64,000 bases of DNA from CANIGN01 sp041391385 (GCA_041391385.1 JAWKOD010000004.1:248001-312000), one strand, 5' to 3'. Counted from the stretch's first letter, positions 9,085-17,771 are shown. Program-made: numbers and translations. Notes: generated by a model from the letters alone, not told the origin.

Positions 9085-9309
9085 TCATGAATTCGAAATA
9101 ACAGAAAAACGCTCGGTAAAGCTATCGCCTCTCCAACAGTCGAGATCAATAACACCTTGAATTTGTCGAGCACTTGCATTCTCCATGACCCAGAGAGCGC
9201 TCTCTGTATCTGCCTCTTTGAGTGCTAAAAAAAGAGTTTCAGATGGAAGCATCTTGAGAGTTTCAACTTCTTTATCGGCACTGATTGTGGGTAGAGGGAT
9301 GACTGCTTT
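9085..9309 (-). pseudogene. Out-of-frame N-terminal segment of the DUF6178-like gene
   Basis: Reading the minus strand from 9309 to 9085 gives an open stretch containing LPSETLFLALKEAD, then QIQGVIDLDCWRGD and a TGA stop. This is the conserved N-terminal part of DUF6178 proteins (helix pair followed by the DLDCW block). It is in a different frame from the 442-codon ORF that follows, and about 20-25 residues usually present between the two are missing or scrambled. A TAA (9310-9312) stops the frame upstream, so the true start is also lost or further displaced. Confidence 0.5.
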
Positions 9310-9435
9310 TTAATAGGCCATTTAAACTCATCGCTGCAATTGATATCACTCTTTGCACAGTGTCCCAAGGCTCTTTTATTGTGGGGGATTGGGATACAAT
9401 TGACACGTTGCAGCGCATGGGCTATACATTGCATT

Positions 9436-10161
9436 ATGCTCAGTATTTTTAATAAGTTAAGCCCTGTTCTGATCTTTTGGCTCACTATTGGCACTTCCAT
9501 TGCTCAGGGCGAGTGGAGTGGTCCCTACACCTATAGATCAGGAGCTGATTGCAGACTCTATTGTCTTGGGGGCTCCTGTTAAAGGCGCTGAGAACAACAC
9601 TTAAAATTGACCCTTCGCCCTAAAAAAACTCCCAAGCAAAGCAAATATGAGTACCATGCCTGGTCTGAGTTAAACGGGGATAGAACTTACACGATTTATG
9701 CATGGGAACTTGTAGAGACTAATTCTAAAGAACTAAAGTTAGAATTGGCACGCTATACAAGTGAAGAAACTGTTGAAGAAGTTTTGGCATTTATTCGAGA
9801 TCAAGATCAACGTGAAGCTTTGATGAAAAGTTTAAAAGAAGGACGCTTGGTGGGCGCGCTTACTAAGTTAAGTCTAAGGGAGGGGAGCTTTTTAGAGAGG
9901 TATAAAGTTTTGCAATTTGCGCCTCAAAAGCAGGTACCTCAAAAGCAGGAAGCTCCGATATCAGCTCCACCTAATTCAGAGCCTGCAACTCAAGAAATTT
10001 CAGATTACCCCTATGGAATACCTGTTCCCGGAAAAGCGGGATATATTTATAGTCCTGCAAAGGGCGGCATCGAGCAGGGGCATTTAATTGACGTCATTGG
10101 TATGAAGCCAGGCCAACTTGTTAGAGATCCCTACACCCAAGAAGTTATACGAGTTCCATAA
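9436..10161 (+). CDS. Exported protein with C-terminal PGK-GY/DPYT motif, frame-disturbed near the N-terminus
   Basis: ATG 9436 opens a good signal peptide (MLSIFNKLSPVLIFWL, ending SIAQG), but that frame stops at 9582. A clean frame resumes by 9607 (TTG) and runs to 10161 without a good ATG. Between them a different frame carries QELIADSIVLGAPVKG, so two small shifts at about 9505-9520 and 9590-9600 would give one exported protein of ~240 residues. The body is charged and helical (residues ~60-150). A Pro/Gln linker follows, then a C-terminal module PGKAGYIYSP ... DVIG ... DPYT. From memory, a similar module ends many verrucomicrobial and related proteins. Function unknown. It heads a run of co-directional exported-protein genes. 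Confidence 0.5.
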
Positions 10162-10268
10162 AGTTGTGTGAAAAACTGTTTAAATACTCGACAACTGTAA
10201 AACAATATTCGCGCCAAATAGGGGCTTATCTTTGAAAATTGAACCCATTATCGGTTTAAACTGGAGTT

Positions 10269-11015
10269 ATGTTCAACGTATGCTTGGCTCAAAATATTCC
10301 AACGCGAGCAAAATATTTCTTTCAATTTGTCATCATTGTTTTACTTTCCTCATGTGAAAATCCATTTCTTGGCTTAAAGCCACTTTCTGGAGGGGACAGG
10401 GCGCGAGTGAAATACAGCGGTGCAGGTAAGAGTATTCGCGGCGCGGGATTTCAATCTGGGGGGCACAATTCTAGAGGGGCTTCTTCTAATGAAGGTACTT
10501 CGTCAGGAGGGCTCTTTAACTCTTCAAAAAATTTGGGACCGACTAGTACTAACGGAAAAGTTGTTGTGACTCTTCCACGAGATAGATGCAAGGCGGGGAC
10601 AATCGTCTTTGGAAATACAAAATGCCAAGCTGTTGGTAGAGGTTTAACAAGCCACAGTGGTGCACCTGATAGTCGCTACATTAAAGGATATCATTCCACG
10701 GGTCAGCCGTGTTGGTATTTGAGTTCAAAATATGAAAACGGTGCAACGCCTGCGAGTCGTTATACTCTAGGTGAAATAAGGACCATGGGTAGTGATAAGA
10801 GGCATTGGGGTCAATCTGGGATTCGTTTAAACGATAATGTCCCTGGAAGGGATGGATTTGTAGTGCATTCCGTAAATGGTTTTTACGAAAATACAAATGC
10901 TGAGGTCCAAAATGGCTATGGCTGCGTTAGAATAAGTCAAGAATGTATGACTAAGCTACATCAGTATCGAAGTTCAAATGGCTCAGGAATTCCTTTTGAG
11001 GTGAATGAAATATGA
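10269..11015 (+). CDS. L,D-transpeptidase-like (YkuD fold) lipoprotein
   Basis: Exported protein of 248 residues with a long N-terminus and lipobox LSSC at about residues 27-30. A Gly/Ser-rich spacer runs to ~95. The C-terminal domain carries the signatures of L,D-transpeptidase catalytic domains: GFVVHS (candidate catalytic His) and, ~20 residues on, NGYGCVRIS, corresponding to the S-x-G-C-x-R nucleophile motif. Such enzymes make or break 3-3 or lipoprotein crosslinks in peptidoglycan; related amidase or anchoring roles are possible. The usual Ser/Thr-His before Gly-Cys is here Gly-Tyr, so activity is not certain. CTGGAG lies just upstream of ATG 10269. The stop overlaps the start of the next gene (ATGA), indicating coupling. 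Confidence 0.65.
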   Translation: MFNVCLAQNIPTRAKYFFQFVIIVLLSSCENPFLGLKPLSGGDRARVKYSGAGKSIRGAGFQSGGHNSRGASSNEGTSSGGLFNSSKNLGPTSTNGKVVVTLPRDRCKAGTIVFGNTKCQAVGRGLTSHSGAPDSRYIKGYHSTGQPCWYLSSKYENGATPASRYTLGEIRTMGSDKRHWGQSGIRLNDNVPGRDGFVVHSVNGFYENTNAEVQNGYGCVRISQECMTKLHQYRSSNGSGIPFEVNEI

Positions 11016-11908
11016 AATATATAAAGCAGACAATTTTTACAGTTCTATTTTTATCTTTATCTCAAGGGCTTTTCGGAATTGAACATGCGGTTGACGGGGC
11101 TTCGCTTAAGAGAGCTGGCTCTCCTGAATGCAAAAAACAAAAAGATTACTCACAAGAGTACGAAAAAGCTAAACCTGCATTTTATGCACTGATGGCATAT
11201 CTGTGTGACTGGTCGCCACCATTACTCCCATGGAAGATCACTCAATTTAAAGGGCTTTGGTCTAAAATTGCTAGCGGTAAAAGTACAAAGCTTGATGATA
11301 TTAAAAAGTACGAAGCTCTTCATGAAGCTAAAGAATATTATGATGCTTTATCACAAAAGAACGATCTTCCTATTATTTCACTGAGTCCAAGTCAGGCTTT
11401 AGAAGTAATGTCGGAGCAAGGTGATTTAAGCCTCTTAAATTCCAAACAATTAAATTTTTATCTAAAAGTTTTTGACTGTAATCTAGCGGATGCAAATGCA
11501 GATAGTATTTCTGGGAATGCTTTTGCTCAGCTTTGGAACTTAGATTCAAACACGGGTGCAGCAACAGGGCTTCACCAAAATGCTCCAGCTATTCTTCAAA
11601 AAATTTTAGAGCTAGAAGTTGAGTATCAGGAAAAAGTTTCGAAGAAAGGTAATCAGCCTCAAGCAAAAGCTTGTGAGGAAGCTTTTGCTGCTTCGCCCTT
11701 GAGTATTTTTTCAAAAGCAATCATACCTCGCTTGGATGAAGAGTTAAGTGTTTATCCTGCGAGCCAGGCCGCAGTCGGGATGAGGCAAGCTCTGCGTGCT
11801 CTTATTCCTCAAGTAGAAGCTTTAAAAAATGAAAAAGCAAAATCACAGGCACTCGCATCACTTTCTAAGATTATTGTTGATGTTGAAAAGCGATTTCCTG
11901 AAAAATAA
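11012..11908 (+). CDS. Exported helical protein of unknown function
   Basis: A 298-residue protein with a cleavable signal peptide (residues 1-22, ending LFG). The mature part is predicted from sequence to be mainly helical and has four to five cysteines (CKKQ, LCDW, DCNL, ACEE), suggesting disulphides in the periplasm. I see no known domain. The ATG overlaps the stop of the L,D-transpeptidase-like gene by four bases (ATGA), and the next gene starts two bases after its stop. It therefore belongs to one translationally coupled envelope operon and may act with the transpeptidase-like protein. Confidence 0.65.
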   Translation: MKYIKQTIFTVLFLSLSQGLFGIEHAVDGASLKRAGSPECKKQKDYSQEYEKAKPAFYALMAYLCDWSPPLLPWKITQFKGLWSKIASGKSTKLDDIKKYEALHEAKEYYDALSQKNDLPIISLSPSQALEVMSEQGDLSLLNSKQLNFYLKVFDCNLADANADSISGNAFAQLWNLDSNTGAATGLHQNAPAILQKILELEVEYQEKVSKKGNQPQAKACEEAFAASPLSIFSKAIIPRLDEELSVYPASQAAVGMRQALRALIPQVEALKNEKAKSQALASLSKIIVDVEKRFPEK

Positions 11909-11910
11909 AG

Positions 11911-12564
11911 ATGCGCTTCTTTAGTTTATTGTTTTTTCTTTTAGTTTTTCTTAAATCACTTTCCGCCTCTAACGCTGCGCTAGAGAGCATGAGCTCTGAA
12001 CTTAAGAGTCACGGTTTTGTTGAGTATTCTTTTGATTTTAAACGGGTTGGCTATTTAAGAACTGTAAAGGGTAGTGGAACTTTATTGCTTAGAGAAACGG
12101 GTGCTTTTCTACTTGATGTAAACGTGCCTCAAGAAGGGCGCTATGTTTTACGCTATGAGCATGAGGTGCTTGCAGAACTTATTCAGTCGGATAAGAAAAC
12201 CTTATATAAAGTTTATTCAAGCCCTCAACAGTTGGAACTCTCTTTTGCTTTTGTTGCTTTAAAAAATTTAAAATATGGTGTTAGATCTGCAATTACTACT
12301 CTTAGAGATAAATATAATGTGACGTTAAAGGGGAGCGAGTTTTCGCTTAAGCCCAAAATTGAAACTGAAATTTTAAAGTCATTAGAGATTAAGCAAGAGG
12401 ATGGAGCTCTTCAGCTGTCGCTTTCTTTTCGCTCTGGTGATCTATTAACTCAAGATGTGTTTATTACAGCGGTACTTTCAAAAAAAGTAGTTGATAAGAA
12501 AACAGCCGCACAACGCTTTATTTTGGATATTCCTGCGAACGCAAGTGTCTTAAAAGCTAATTAA
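11911..12564 (+). CDS. Exported LolA-like protein
   Basis: A 217-residue protein with signal peptide (residues 1-19). The mature region has the strand pattern of the LolA/LolB fold: FVEYSFDFKRVGYLRTVKG, then GSGTLLLRETGAFLLDV, then RYVLRYEHEVLAELI, comparable with the LolA region in which a basic or aromatic patch precedes GxLxxxxPxxFR. LolA carries lipoproteins across the periplasm. Here the similarity is weak, so it may be only a relative sharing the fold. It starts two bases after the previous stop, and it closes the coupled operon with the L,D-transpeptidase-like lipoprotein. Confidence 0.45.
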   Translation: MRFFSLLFFLLVFLKSLSASNAALESMSSELKSHGFVEYSFDFKRVGYLRTVKGSGTLLLRETGAFLLDVNVPQEGRYVLRYEHEVLAELIQSDKKTLYKVYSSPQQLELSFAFVALKNLKYGVRSAITTLRDKYNVTLKGSEFSLKPKIETEILKSLEIKQEDGALQLSLSFRSGDLLTQDVFITAVLSKKVVDKKTAAQRFILDIPANASVLKAN

Positions 12565-12694
12565 CTAGGACTTAATTCCTGAGCATTCTTAACACTGTGA
12601 AGAGAGAGTCATATGCTTTGCGTGCGTCTAAAGTTTAGGCACTTTTTAGTGCTCTTTGGGGCGTCTTAGCTAAGCAACTTATTTTCTAATTTCC

Positions 12695-12700
12695 TATAAT
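12695..12700 (+). promoter_or_regulatory. Perfect -10 hexamer TATAAT just before a start codon
   Basis: TATAAT ends six bases before ATG 12707, which would place the transcript start at or very near the A of the ATG and thus a leaderless mRNA. No clear -35 element is seen 16-18 bp upstream and there is no Shine-Dalgarno sequence between the hexamer and the ATG. Confidence 0.35.
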
Positions 12701-12706
12701 TAAGGC

Positions 12707-13105
12707 ATGGCTTTAAAGATTAATTTTCTTCCATTTGGCTTCATGTTAGCGGTTCTTATAGCGACTTATGCAGAGGCTGAGAGATCTCCTGAGCCATCCC
12801 CTACGAGAAGACCTGGCAGTAGAGCGCCTGGACAAGTGGAGACTATTCCAATGCCAGGAATTGATCTAAGTCAGCCCCCAAGAGAAATAGAGAGAATTCC
12901 ACCACCACCCATTCCTCAAGCTCCTGCTACTCAAAGGTATATGCCCATTCCTCCGTCTAAAATACCTGCAGTAAAAGATCATGGCACTGCAACAGCACCT
13001 ACTGTGTCTGCTCCCAGAGGCACCTGCTGGGTAATGGGACCTCGTCAAAGTGAAGTTGATAGAAAGCGAGAGCTTTGTTTCTCTTTTGGCAGAGCGCGTA
13101 GCTGA
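12707..13105 (+). CDS. N-terminal part of a proline-rich exported protein (frame lost after 13050)
   Basis: ATG 12707 opens a signal peptide (residues 1-23, ending AEA). It is followed by a Pro/Arg-rich linker to ~105 with PGSRAPGQ and PPPPIPQAP stretches, and the frame ends at 13105. The 333 bases up to the next ORF contain no intact gene but hold coding-looking pieces in alternate frames: VSLLAERVADLSRACH near 13075-13125, then SWYLVDTYMAWNNLVAEG near 13155-13205, then VKALLKRKPWSDLN near 13230-13270. Together with the ORF at 13439-14194 this reads as one exported protein of about 490 residues broken by several shifts. It may be a pseudogene or a poorly sequenced stretch. Confidence 0.5.
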   Translation: MALKINFLPFGFMLAVLIATYAEAERSPEPSPTRRPGSRAPGQVETIPMPGIDLSQPPREIERIPPPPIPQAPATQRYMPIPPSKIPAVKDHGTATAPTVSAPRGTCWVMGPRQSEVDRKRELCFSFGRARS

Positions 13106-13438
13106 TCTTTCTCGTGCATGCCATCTAATAAAGAGAACGATTACAGCACTCAAAGTTGGTATCTCGTAGATACCTATATGGCGTGGAATAATCTAGTTGC
13201 CGAAGGTCAAATAGACGAAGAGGCTCGGTGATGTTAAAGCTCTTTTGAAGCGAAAACCCTGGAGCGATTTAAACTTAGAAATCAAATCTTGCAGACGATC
13301 CGAATGCTTTAAGTTATTTTTAAAATGCAGCTCAATCAGCTGAGGGAATAGTGAGTTCTAAAAATAGGGAAAAGGTTCAAGACTTTTCAAGGGTGGCTCT
13401 TTTAAAAGCTACATCTAGAATATCAGGTAAAAATATAT

Positions 13439-14194
13439 TTGAAGGTTTTAAAAGCCGCTCATACGAGCAATGCATCTGTATTACAGAAAAATGTATGTAC
13501 AGGATTAGACCGGGACTTTTTTTCAACACCTACATTTAAGTCAGGAACTTCTAAAGCTCCGACAGCGGTTGTCCATAAGGTTTCGGAACGACCGGCTGCA
13601 CTGACAAAGATGTTAGAAGAAGAGAAAAAGCGCGCTACTTTTAATTCTGGAATAGATAAAAAATATCCTCGTTCAAATACAATTTCGACTCAGCTTCCAC
13701 AAGTTAAGCCTGAGGATGGAAAAGCTGCAGGGTATTATACTGCTGGTAGGTATCAGTGGGGTCGAGCACACATTGTAGGAAATATTTTAAAAGCCGCCGA
13801 TGTTCTTAAAAAAGAAGGCATTACAATGGGAGTTGCCGACATCAATCAAAGGGGTGGAGATGAAGCTGTTGAAGTCGATACGCCTGGATACAGAAACCGA
13901 GATGAGGGAAGAAAAGCGACCTTTATGGCCCTGAACTCAAGCGGAAACCCAGTGAACTGTAGCTTTAAGGATACAACATGCTACGATCAAGATAAAACTT
14001 TCCGAATGATGACTGCATTAATAGATGCAGATCCGGATAATATTAAAACACTTGAGGTAAATGATGGAGAACTTCGTAGTCGCCTAAGTGATTACCTTGT
14101 GAAGTATCATAACTATAAACGTATTTCTGCCAATTGGATTATTCGTAGAAATCACGAGTTTAAAAATGCCATTAATATCGAATGGCGTGAATAG
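13439..14194 (+). CDS. C-terminal part of the broken exported protein; possible degenerate M74-type (MepA-like) peptidase domain
   Basis: A 251-codon frame without its own signal peptide, best read as the continuation of the gene that starts at 12707. Residues ~90-250 weakly resemble the LAS/M74 murein endopeptidase layout. GVADINQRGGD sits where MepA-like proteins have a GDxSxxxGG block, RNRDEGRKATF aligns with the zinc motif HxSHQxGxDxDF, and RRNHEF ends the domain where HxH is expected. In this alignment most metal ligands are substituted, so it would be a pseudoenzyme, or the similarity is accidental. The gene ends 18 bp before a strong hairpin (14212-14257). Confidence in the fold is low. 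Confidence 0.4.
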   Translation: MKVLKAAHTSNASVLQKNVCTGLDRDFFSTPTFKSGTSKAPTAVVHKVSERPAALTKMLEEEKKRATFNSGIDKKYPRSNTISTQLPQVKPEDGKAAGYYTAGRYQWGRAHIVGNILKAADVLKKEGITMGVADINQRGGDEAVEVDTPGYRNRDEGRKATFMALNSSGNPVNCSFKDTTCYDQDKTFRMMTALIDADPDNIKTLEVNDGELRSRLSDYLVKYHNYKRISANWIIRRNHEFKNAINIEWRE

Positions 14195-14211
14195 TCGCTA
14201 AGAATATTATA

Positions 14212-14257
14212 AAAAATAGCTCTGAATCTCTTTCAGTAAGGGTTCAGAGCTATTTTT
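14212..14257. terminator. Strong bidirectional terminator between convergent genes
   Basis: A 15-bp perfect inverted repeat: AAAAATAGCTCTGAA (14212-14226) pairs with TTCAGAGCTATTTTT (14243-14257) around a 16-nt loop. The A-run and T-run flanks make it work in both directions. It lies between the exported-protein gene (plus) and the S9 peptidase gene (minus) and overlaps the stop codon of the latter. Confidence 0.85.
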
Positions 14258-16136
14258 ATTTGCGATACTTGTCTAAGAAATCAACCGTTCCAATAGTTAG
14301 CTTTTTAATATTTTCTTTGTTTTGAAAACGGTGCCCTTCGTTTTTGTAGATTGTGTAATCAACTGGAATCTTGAGTTTATGTAGTTTTGCCACAAATGAA
14401 TTCATCTCCCCAAGTACCGTACGGACATCGTTTTCAGCTTGGTTTATCTTGAGTGGAATTTTTATATTCTGTGCATGGAAGAAAGGAGACCTCTCTCTAT
14501 AGAGCTTTTTATCCTTTTTCGGGTCGCCAATCTCAGTTAGGAATTCTCCCTGCCATGCGGGATCGGGAGGAATGCTCTTCATGAAAGTAAATAAATTTCC
14601 AATAGCAACGGTAGCTTCGGCTGCTTTAAATTCTGTTGGGTATTGTGTGATCGTCGATAGAACGGAGTAGCCACCGAAGCTTGCACCCACGATAAAGAAG
14701 TTCTTTGGATCTACAAAGGGGAGCTCTGAGAACTTCTTTTTTGCCCAGATAAGGTCTTTAATGTGCCCGCCTCCCCAGTCTTTGTCGTTTAGCTTTTCAA
14801 ATGCTTTGCCGTAGCCCGTGCTTCCTCTAAAGTTTGGACCTAAAACAATGTAACCTCGGTTTACCCAGTACTGAAATCGTGAGCTGTAATCGTGCTCTGT
14901 AAGATAATCAGGTCCTCCATGAGGCCATAAGATAACAGGATGTTTTTTCTTAGACTTAACCCAATTTTCTTTAGCGAAAAAAACAGCATGTATTGGTTTG
15001 GAGTCAAATGACTTGTAAGTGAAATTAAATGAATCAGCAAAGTCTTCTTCTCGTATAGGGCCAGCGTTGAGGTCTAAAAGCTTGTCAAGTTCTGCGTCTT
15101 GTAAAGAGTATTCGTAAAGAGTTCCAGGTGTACGTGAGCTTCTCGCGACAAAAGTCCACTTTCTTCCTTCATAGGGATAAAGACTCTGAGCAACTAAGTT
15201 TTTGTTTTTAATAGCCTCAGGAAGCTTAAACTCTTTTTTGAAAAAGCCATCAAAGACCCTAAGTTTTGTGAGGGCATTCTTGCTTTCAGTCACGGTGCTC
15301 AAGTGTTCAAAAAAAGAGTAAGAGCAGTAAATGTCTTTTGATGCTGTCTGATAAAGAGGGGTAATTTTTAAAGTTTTGAGATCAAGGAGAGCGCAATAAT
15401 CCCTGTCAAAGTTGTAGTTTGTGTTTAAGAGAACTGTGTTTTTTTGTTTTGGGTGGTATGCCGCTACACTATAGGAATTCTTTGATGGGAGCTTTATGGC
15501 ACGATGTTTCTTTGTTTTAAAGTTGAGCTCAAAGAGTTTGTTTTCAGTATTGCTTATGTTTTTAGCTATAATTGCAGATTTTTCATTTGGATTTATTGTG
15601 ACATTTGCAATGCTTATATCTTTTGAGAGCTGAGTTACTTTTAGGTTCTGCTTGTTATAAACATAAAGAGAAAAGATGGCTTTGTTTTCGTGATTAGAGT
15701 TTAAGTAAATGCGTTGCCCGTCTTCACTGATTTCAACGGGATAGGCCATAAAGCCCGTATTTCCAAAAATCTTTTGAATTTTTTTGTCCTTCGGAAAGTA
15801 CTCATAAATTTGGAAGTTCTCGTCGCCACCATTGTCTTTTCCTAGATAAAAGGTTTTGTGCTGAGGGTCTGTTTGGAAGAACGCAATGGGAGAACCTGCA
15901 TCAAATTCTAGTGTTAATGTTTTTCGGATGGCGTCAAACTTGTAGAGGCGAGCATAAGCGTCGCTAGGTCCTTTTAAGAGTGCGTAGTAGTAAGCTTCGT
16001 TTGCGACGCGTATGAATCCACTTTGCGGAGACCAAATTTTCTCAAAATCTTCGTACGTGTAACTTCGTCCTTTTGAACGTGTACTGCTGCAGGCGGTTAA
16101 AAGAAGAGCAAGAAAAAGAAAAGTAAATTTCTTCAT
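14256..16136 (-). CDS. S9-family (prolyl oligopeptidase-like) serine peptidase, lipoprotein
   Basis: A 626-residue lipoprotein (signal peptide with lipobox LTAC). Residues ~30-370 form a beta-propeller-like region, and residues ~385-626 an alpha/beta hydrolase domain of peptidase family S9. The hydrolase has the oxyanion region HGGPD, RGSTGYG, the nucleophile in GASFGG (Ser ~486), Asp ~570 in ENDVR and His ~602 in GHRF. S9 enzymes cleave short proline-containing or acylated peptides. Lipid anchoring suggests action in the periplasm or at the outer membrane. The gene stands alone, closed by a bidirectional terminator and separated from the SCO1 gene upstream by 32 bp, so read-through from the oxidase operon is possible. 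Confidence 0.85.
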   Translation of the reverse strand: MKKFTFLFLALLLTACSSTRSKGRSYTYEDFEKIWSPQSGFIRVANEAYYYALLKGPSDAYARLYKFDAIRKTLTLEFDAGSPIAFFQTDPQHKTFYLGKDNGGDENFQIYEYFPKDKKIQKIFGNTGFMAYPVEISEDGQRIYLNSNHENKAIFSLYVYNKQNLKVTQLSKDISIANVTINPNEKSAIIAKNISNTENKLFELNFKTKKHRAIKLPSKNSYSVAAYHPKQKNTVLLNTNYNFDRDYCALLDLKTLKITPLYQTASKDIYCSYSFFEHLSTVTESKNALTKLRVFDGFFKKEFKLPEAIKNKNLVAQSLYPYEGRKWTFVARSSRTPGTLYEYSLQDAELDKLLDLNAGPIREEDFADSFNFTYKSFDSKPIHAVFFAKENWVKSKKKHPVILWPHGGPDYLTEHDYSSRFQYWVNRGYIVLGPNFRGSTGYGKAFEKLNDKDWGGGHIKDLIWAKKKFSELPFVDPKNFFIVGASFGGYSVLSTITQYPTEFKAAEATVAIGNLFTFMKSIPPDPAWQGEFLTEIGDPKKDKKLYRERSPFFHAQNIKIPLKINQAENDVRTVLGEMNSFVAKLHKLKIPVDYTIYKNEGHRFQNKENIKKLTIGTVDFLDKYRK

Positions 16137-16168
16137 CCTTATTGTTTAAGTCAAGGATGAGCGAATAG

Positions 16169-16870
16169 CTAGCTTCTGGGTGGGGTATTTGCAATAATGG
16201 CAAATAATCTTAAAATACGATTAATGTCGTCGCTGCTTTGAACGTGCTCATATGCACGAATTCGACCCACTTGGTCGACTATGACAAACTGCTCGCTATG
16301 TGCGATTTCAAAGGCAGGCGCCATATCCGTTTTGTCTTCACTTATTGGTTCTTCTAAAGCACTTTTAAAATTATCAACTACAAGTTTACGAATATCTTCT
16401 TTGCTTCCTGTCAGAAAATTCCATGTGTCGTGGCGAGCTCCAAACTGTTTGGCATATGCTTTAAGTACATTTGGCTTATCGAAATCTGGATCTACAGTAA
16501 TTGTGAGAAGTTGAATACTTTTAGCTGTTCCTTTTAAGCGTTCTTGAATTTGAGACATGGCTTTAGTGAGTGTTGGGCAGACGCTCGGACAACGTGTGAA
16601 AACAAAATTAACTAAGAGAACAGAGCCCATTACTTGTTCGGTTCCAAAGGGCAAGCCTTCTTGATTGATGAGTGAAAAGGCTCCGAGTTGTCCTAGCACA
16701 GGAGGCTGAGGAACAGGTGGTCTTCTAAGGCTTAATGTTAAGGGAAGCGAGAATAGAATTAGAACCAAGGCTACCCAAAAGAGTTTAGATTCGAATATTT
16801 TAGTAATTTCGCTTTTGGCAGCGAGTTTATTGAGCACTTGTTCCTGTGTTTGAGAAGTCGTATTTGTCAT
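16169..16870 (-). CDS. sco: SCO1/SenC-type copper chaperone
   Basis: A 233-residue protein with one N-terminal membrane helix (residues ~29-49) and a periplasmic thioredoxin-like domain. The copper-binding CxxxC is in FTRCPSVCP, and the distal histidine in AHSEQFVIVD. SCO1 proteins deliver copper to the CuA centre of cytochrome c oxidase subunit II. An AAAGGAG ribosome site precedes ATG 16870. The gene overlaps the 3' end of the cytochrome c gene by 44 bp and ends the oxidase operon, which fits an assembly role for the oxidase encoded upstream. Confidence 0.9.
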   Translation of the reverse strand: MTNTTSQTQEQVLNKLAAKSEITKIFESKLFWVALVLILFSLPLTLSLRRPPVPQPPVLGQLGAFSLINQEGLPFGTEQVMGSVLLVNFVFTRCPSVCPTLTKAMSQIQERLKGTAKSIQLLTITVDPDFDKPNVLKAYAKQFGARHDTWNFLTGSKEDIRKLVVDNFKSALEEPISEDKTDMAPAFEIAHSEQFVIVDQVGRIRAYEHVQSSDDINRILRLFAIIANTPPRS

Positions 16871-17771
16871 ACTGAGCTCTCCTTTCGTTTAGGTTTTCCA
16901 TGAATTTTTTACGAGCTGCTAGGTCGTATTTGAGTTGTTGAAGGGAGTTAATGTAATAGGCAAGAGCCCATTGGTTTTGCTCAGACTCTTCTTCATTCCC
17001 ACTAGGTGAAAGGAGTCCCTTCCAGGCAGGCATTGCCGTCCCATTGATGCCTACTCCTAGGACTTCGTAGATTCGATCAACACTTCCGCTAGTTTTAATA
17101 AAGTTCTTGGTGAAATCTGGAGGCATTACTTTTGTGTTGTAGCTACTATCAAGAAGCGTGCTGAGATAAGGCTTGATTCGGATAGTTGTAATCGCATTGC
17201 CAGTGAGTTCCATGGCATAGGCGTTGATGTCATTCATAGAGTCGTATGTAGGGTGGCAAGTGTAGCATTGAGCTAAGCCGTGGTAGAGCTTCTTGCCTTG
17301 TAGGATGGCTTCTTCTTCTCTGCCCTTCCATTTGTTCTCACTAATAGCGACTGCTTCGCCAGGAACCTTTTCTTTCCATACGGGCGAAAATGTTTTGATG
17401 TATTGAGTAACTGCATCAATGTCTTGATCTTCAAGGTCCCATGGGAGCATTCCTGTTCCCCTGAGTCCGTAGCGGATAGTCCGTTTGAGGTCTTCGTCTC
17501 GGGGAAGTTCACCACCGAGGACATTGGCAAACTTAAAGAGCCCTTGTTGAAAGTTACGAGGTAAGGGCATTTGTCCCTGAGACGCAGGACCTTTTCCATC
17601 TCCATAAACTCCATGACAACTCATACAGTTGTTCATGTAGACATCGTATCCGTGGTTCAGAGTTGAGGCCGCTACCCATTTACCACCCAGCTTCATAGGA
17701 GCTGAGAATTTGTTGGATTTACATCCACCTAATACGAGAAGAAGAAAAGCTGCGACTAATTTAAAGTTCAT
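16827..17771 (-). CDS. Dihaem cytochrome c lipoprotein of the oxidase operon
   Basis: A lipoprotein of 314 residues when started at ATG 17771 (preceded by AGAGGA). The longer frame from 17822 would overlap the COX3 gene and would put the lipobox LGGC too far in. Two haem c sites are visible: CMSCH near residue 40 and CYTCH near residue 175, with candidate Met ligands in GTGMLPW and GTAMPAW. It probably donates electrons to the CuA site of the oxidase, replacing the cytochrome c domain that caa3 enzymes fuse to subunit II, which is absent in this CoxB. It starts 13 bp after the COX3 stop. Confidence 0.85.
   Translation of the reverse strand: MNFKLVAAFLLLVLGGCKSNKFSAPMKLGGKWVAASTLNHGYDVYMNNCMSCHGVYGDGKGPASQGQMPLPRNFQQGLFKFANVLGGELPRDEDLKRTIRYGLRGTGMLPWDLEDQDIDAVTQYIKTFSPVWKEKVPGEAVAISENKWKGREEEAILQGKKLYHGLAQCYTCHPTYDSMNDINAYAMELTGNAITTIRIKPYLSTLLDSSYNTKVMPPDFTKNFIKTSGSVDRIYEVLGVGINGTAMPAWKGLLSPSGNEEESEQNQWALAYYINSLQQLKYDLAARKKFMENLNERRAQYDKYDFSNTGTSAQ

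Noticed and set aside
9225..9500. Minus-strand 91-codon open frame
   Set aside because: It overlaps both the plus-strand signal peptide at 9436 and the out-of-frame DUF6178 segment, and its residue make-up (His/Cys-rich with stray basic stretches) is that of a shadow frame.
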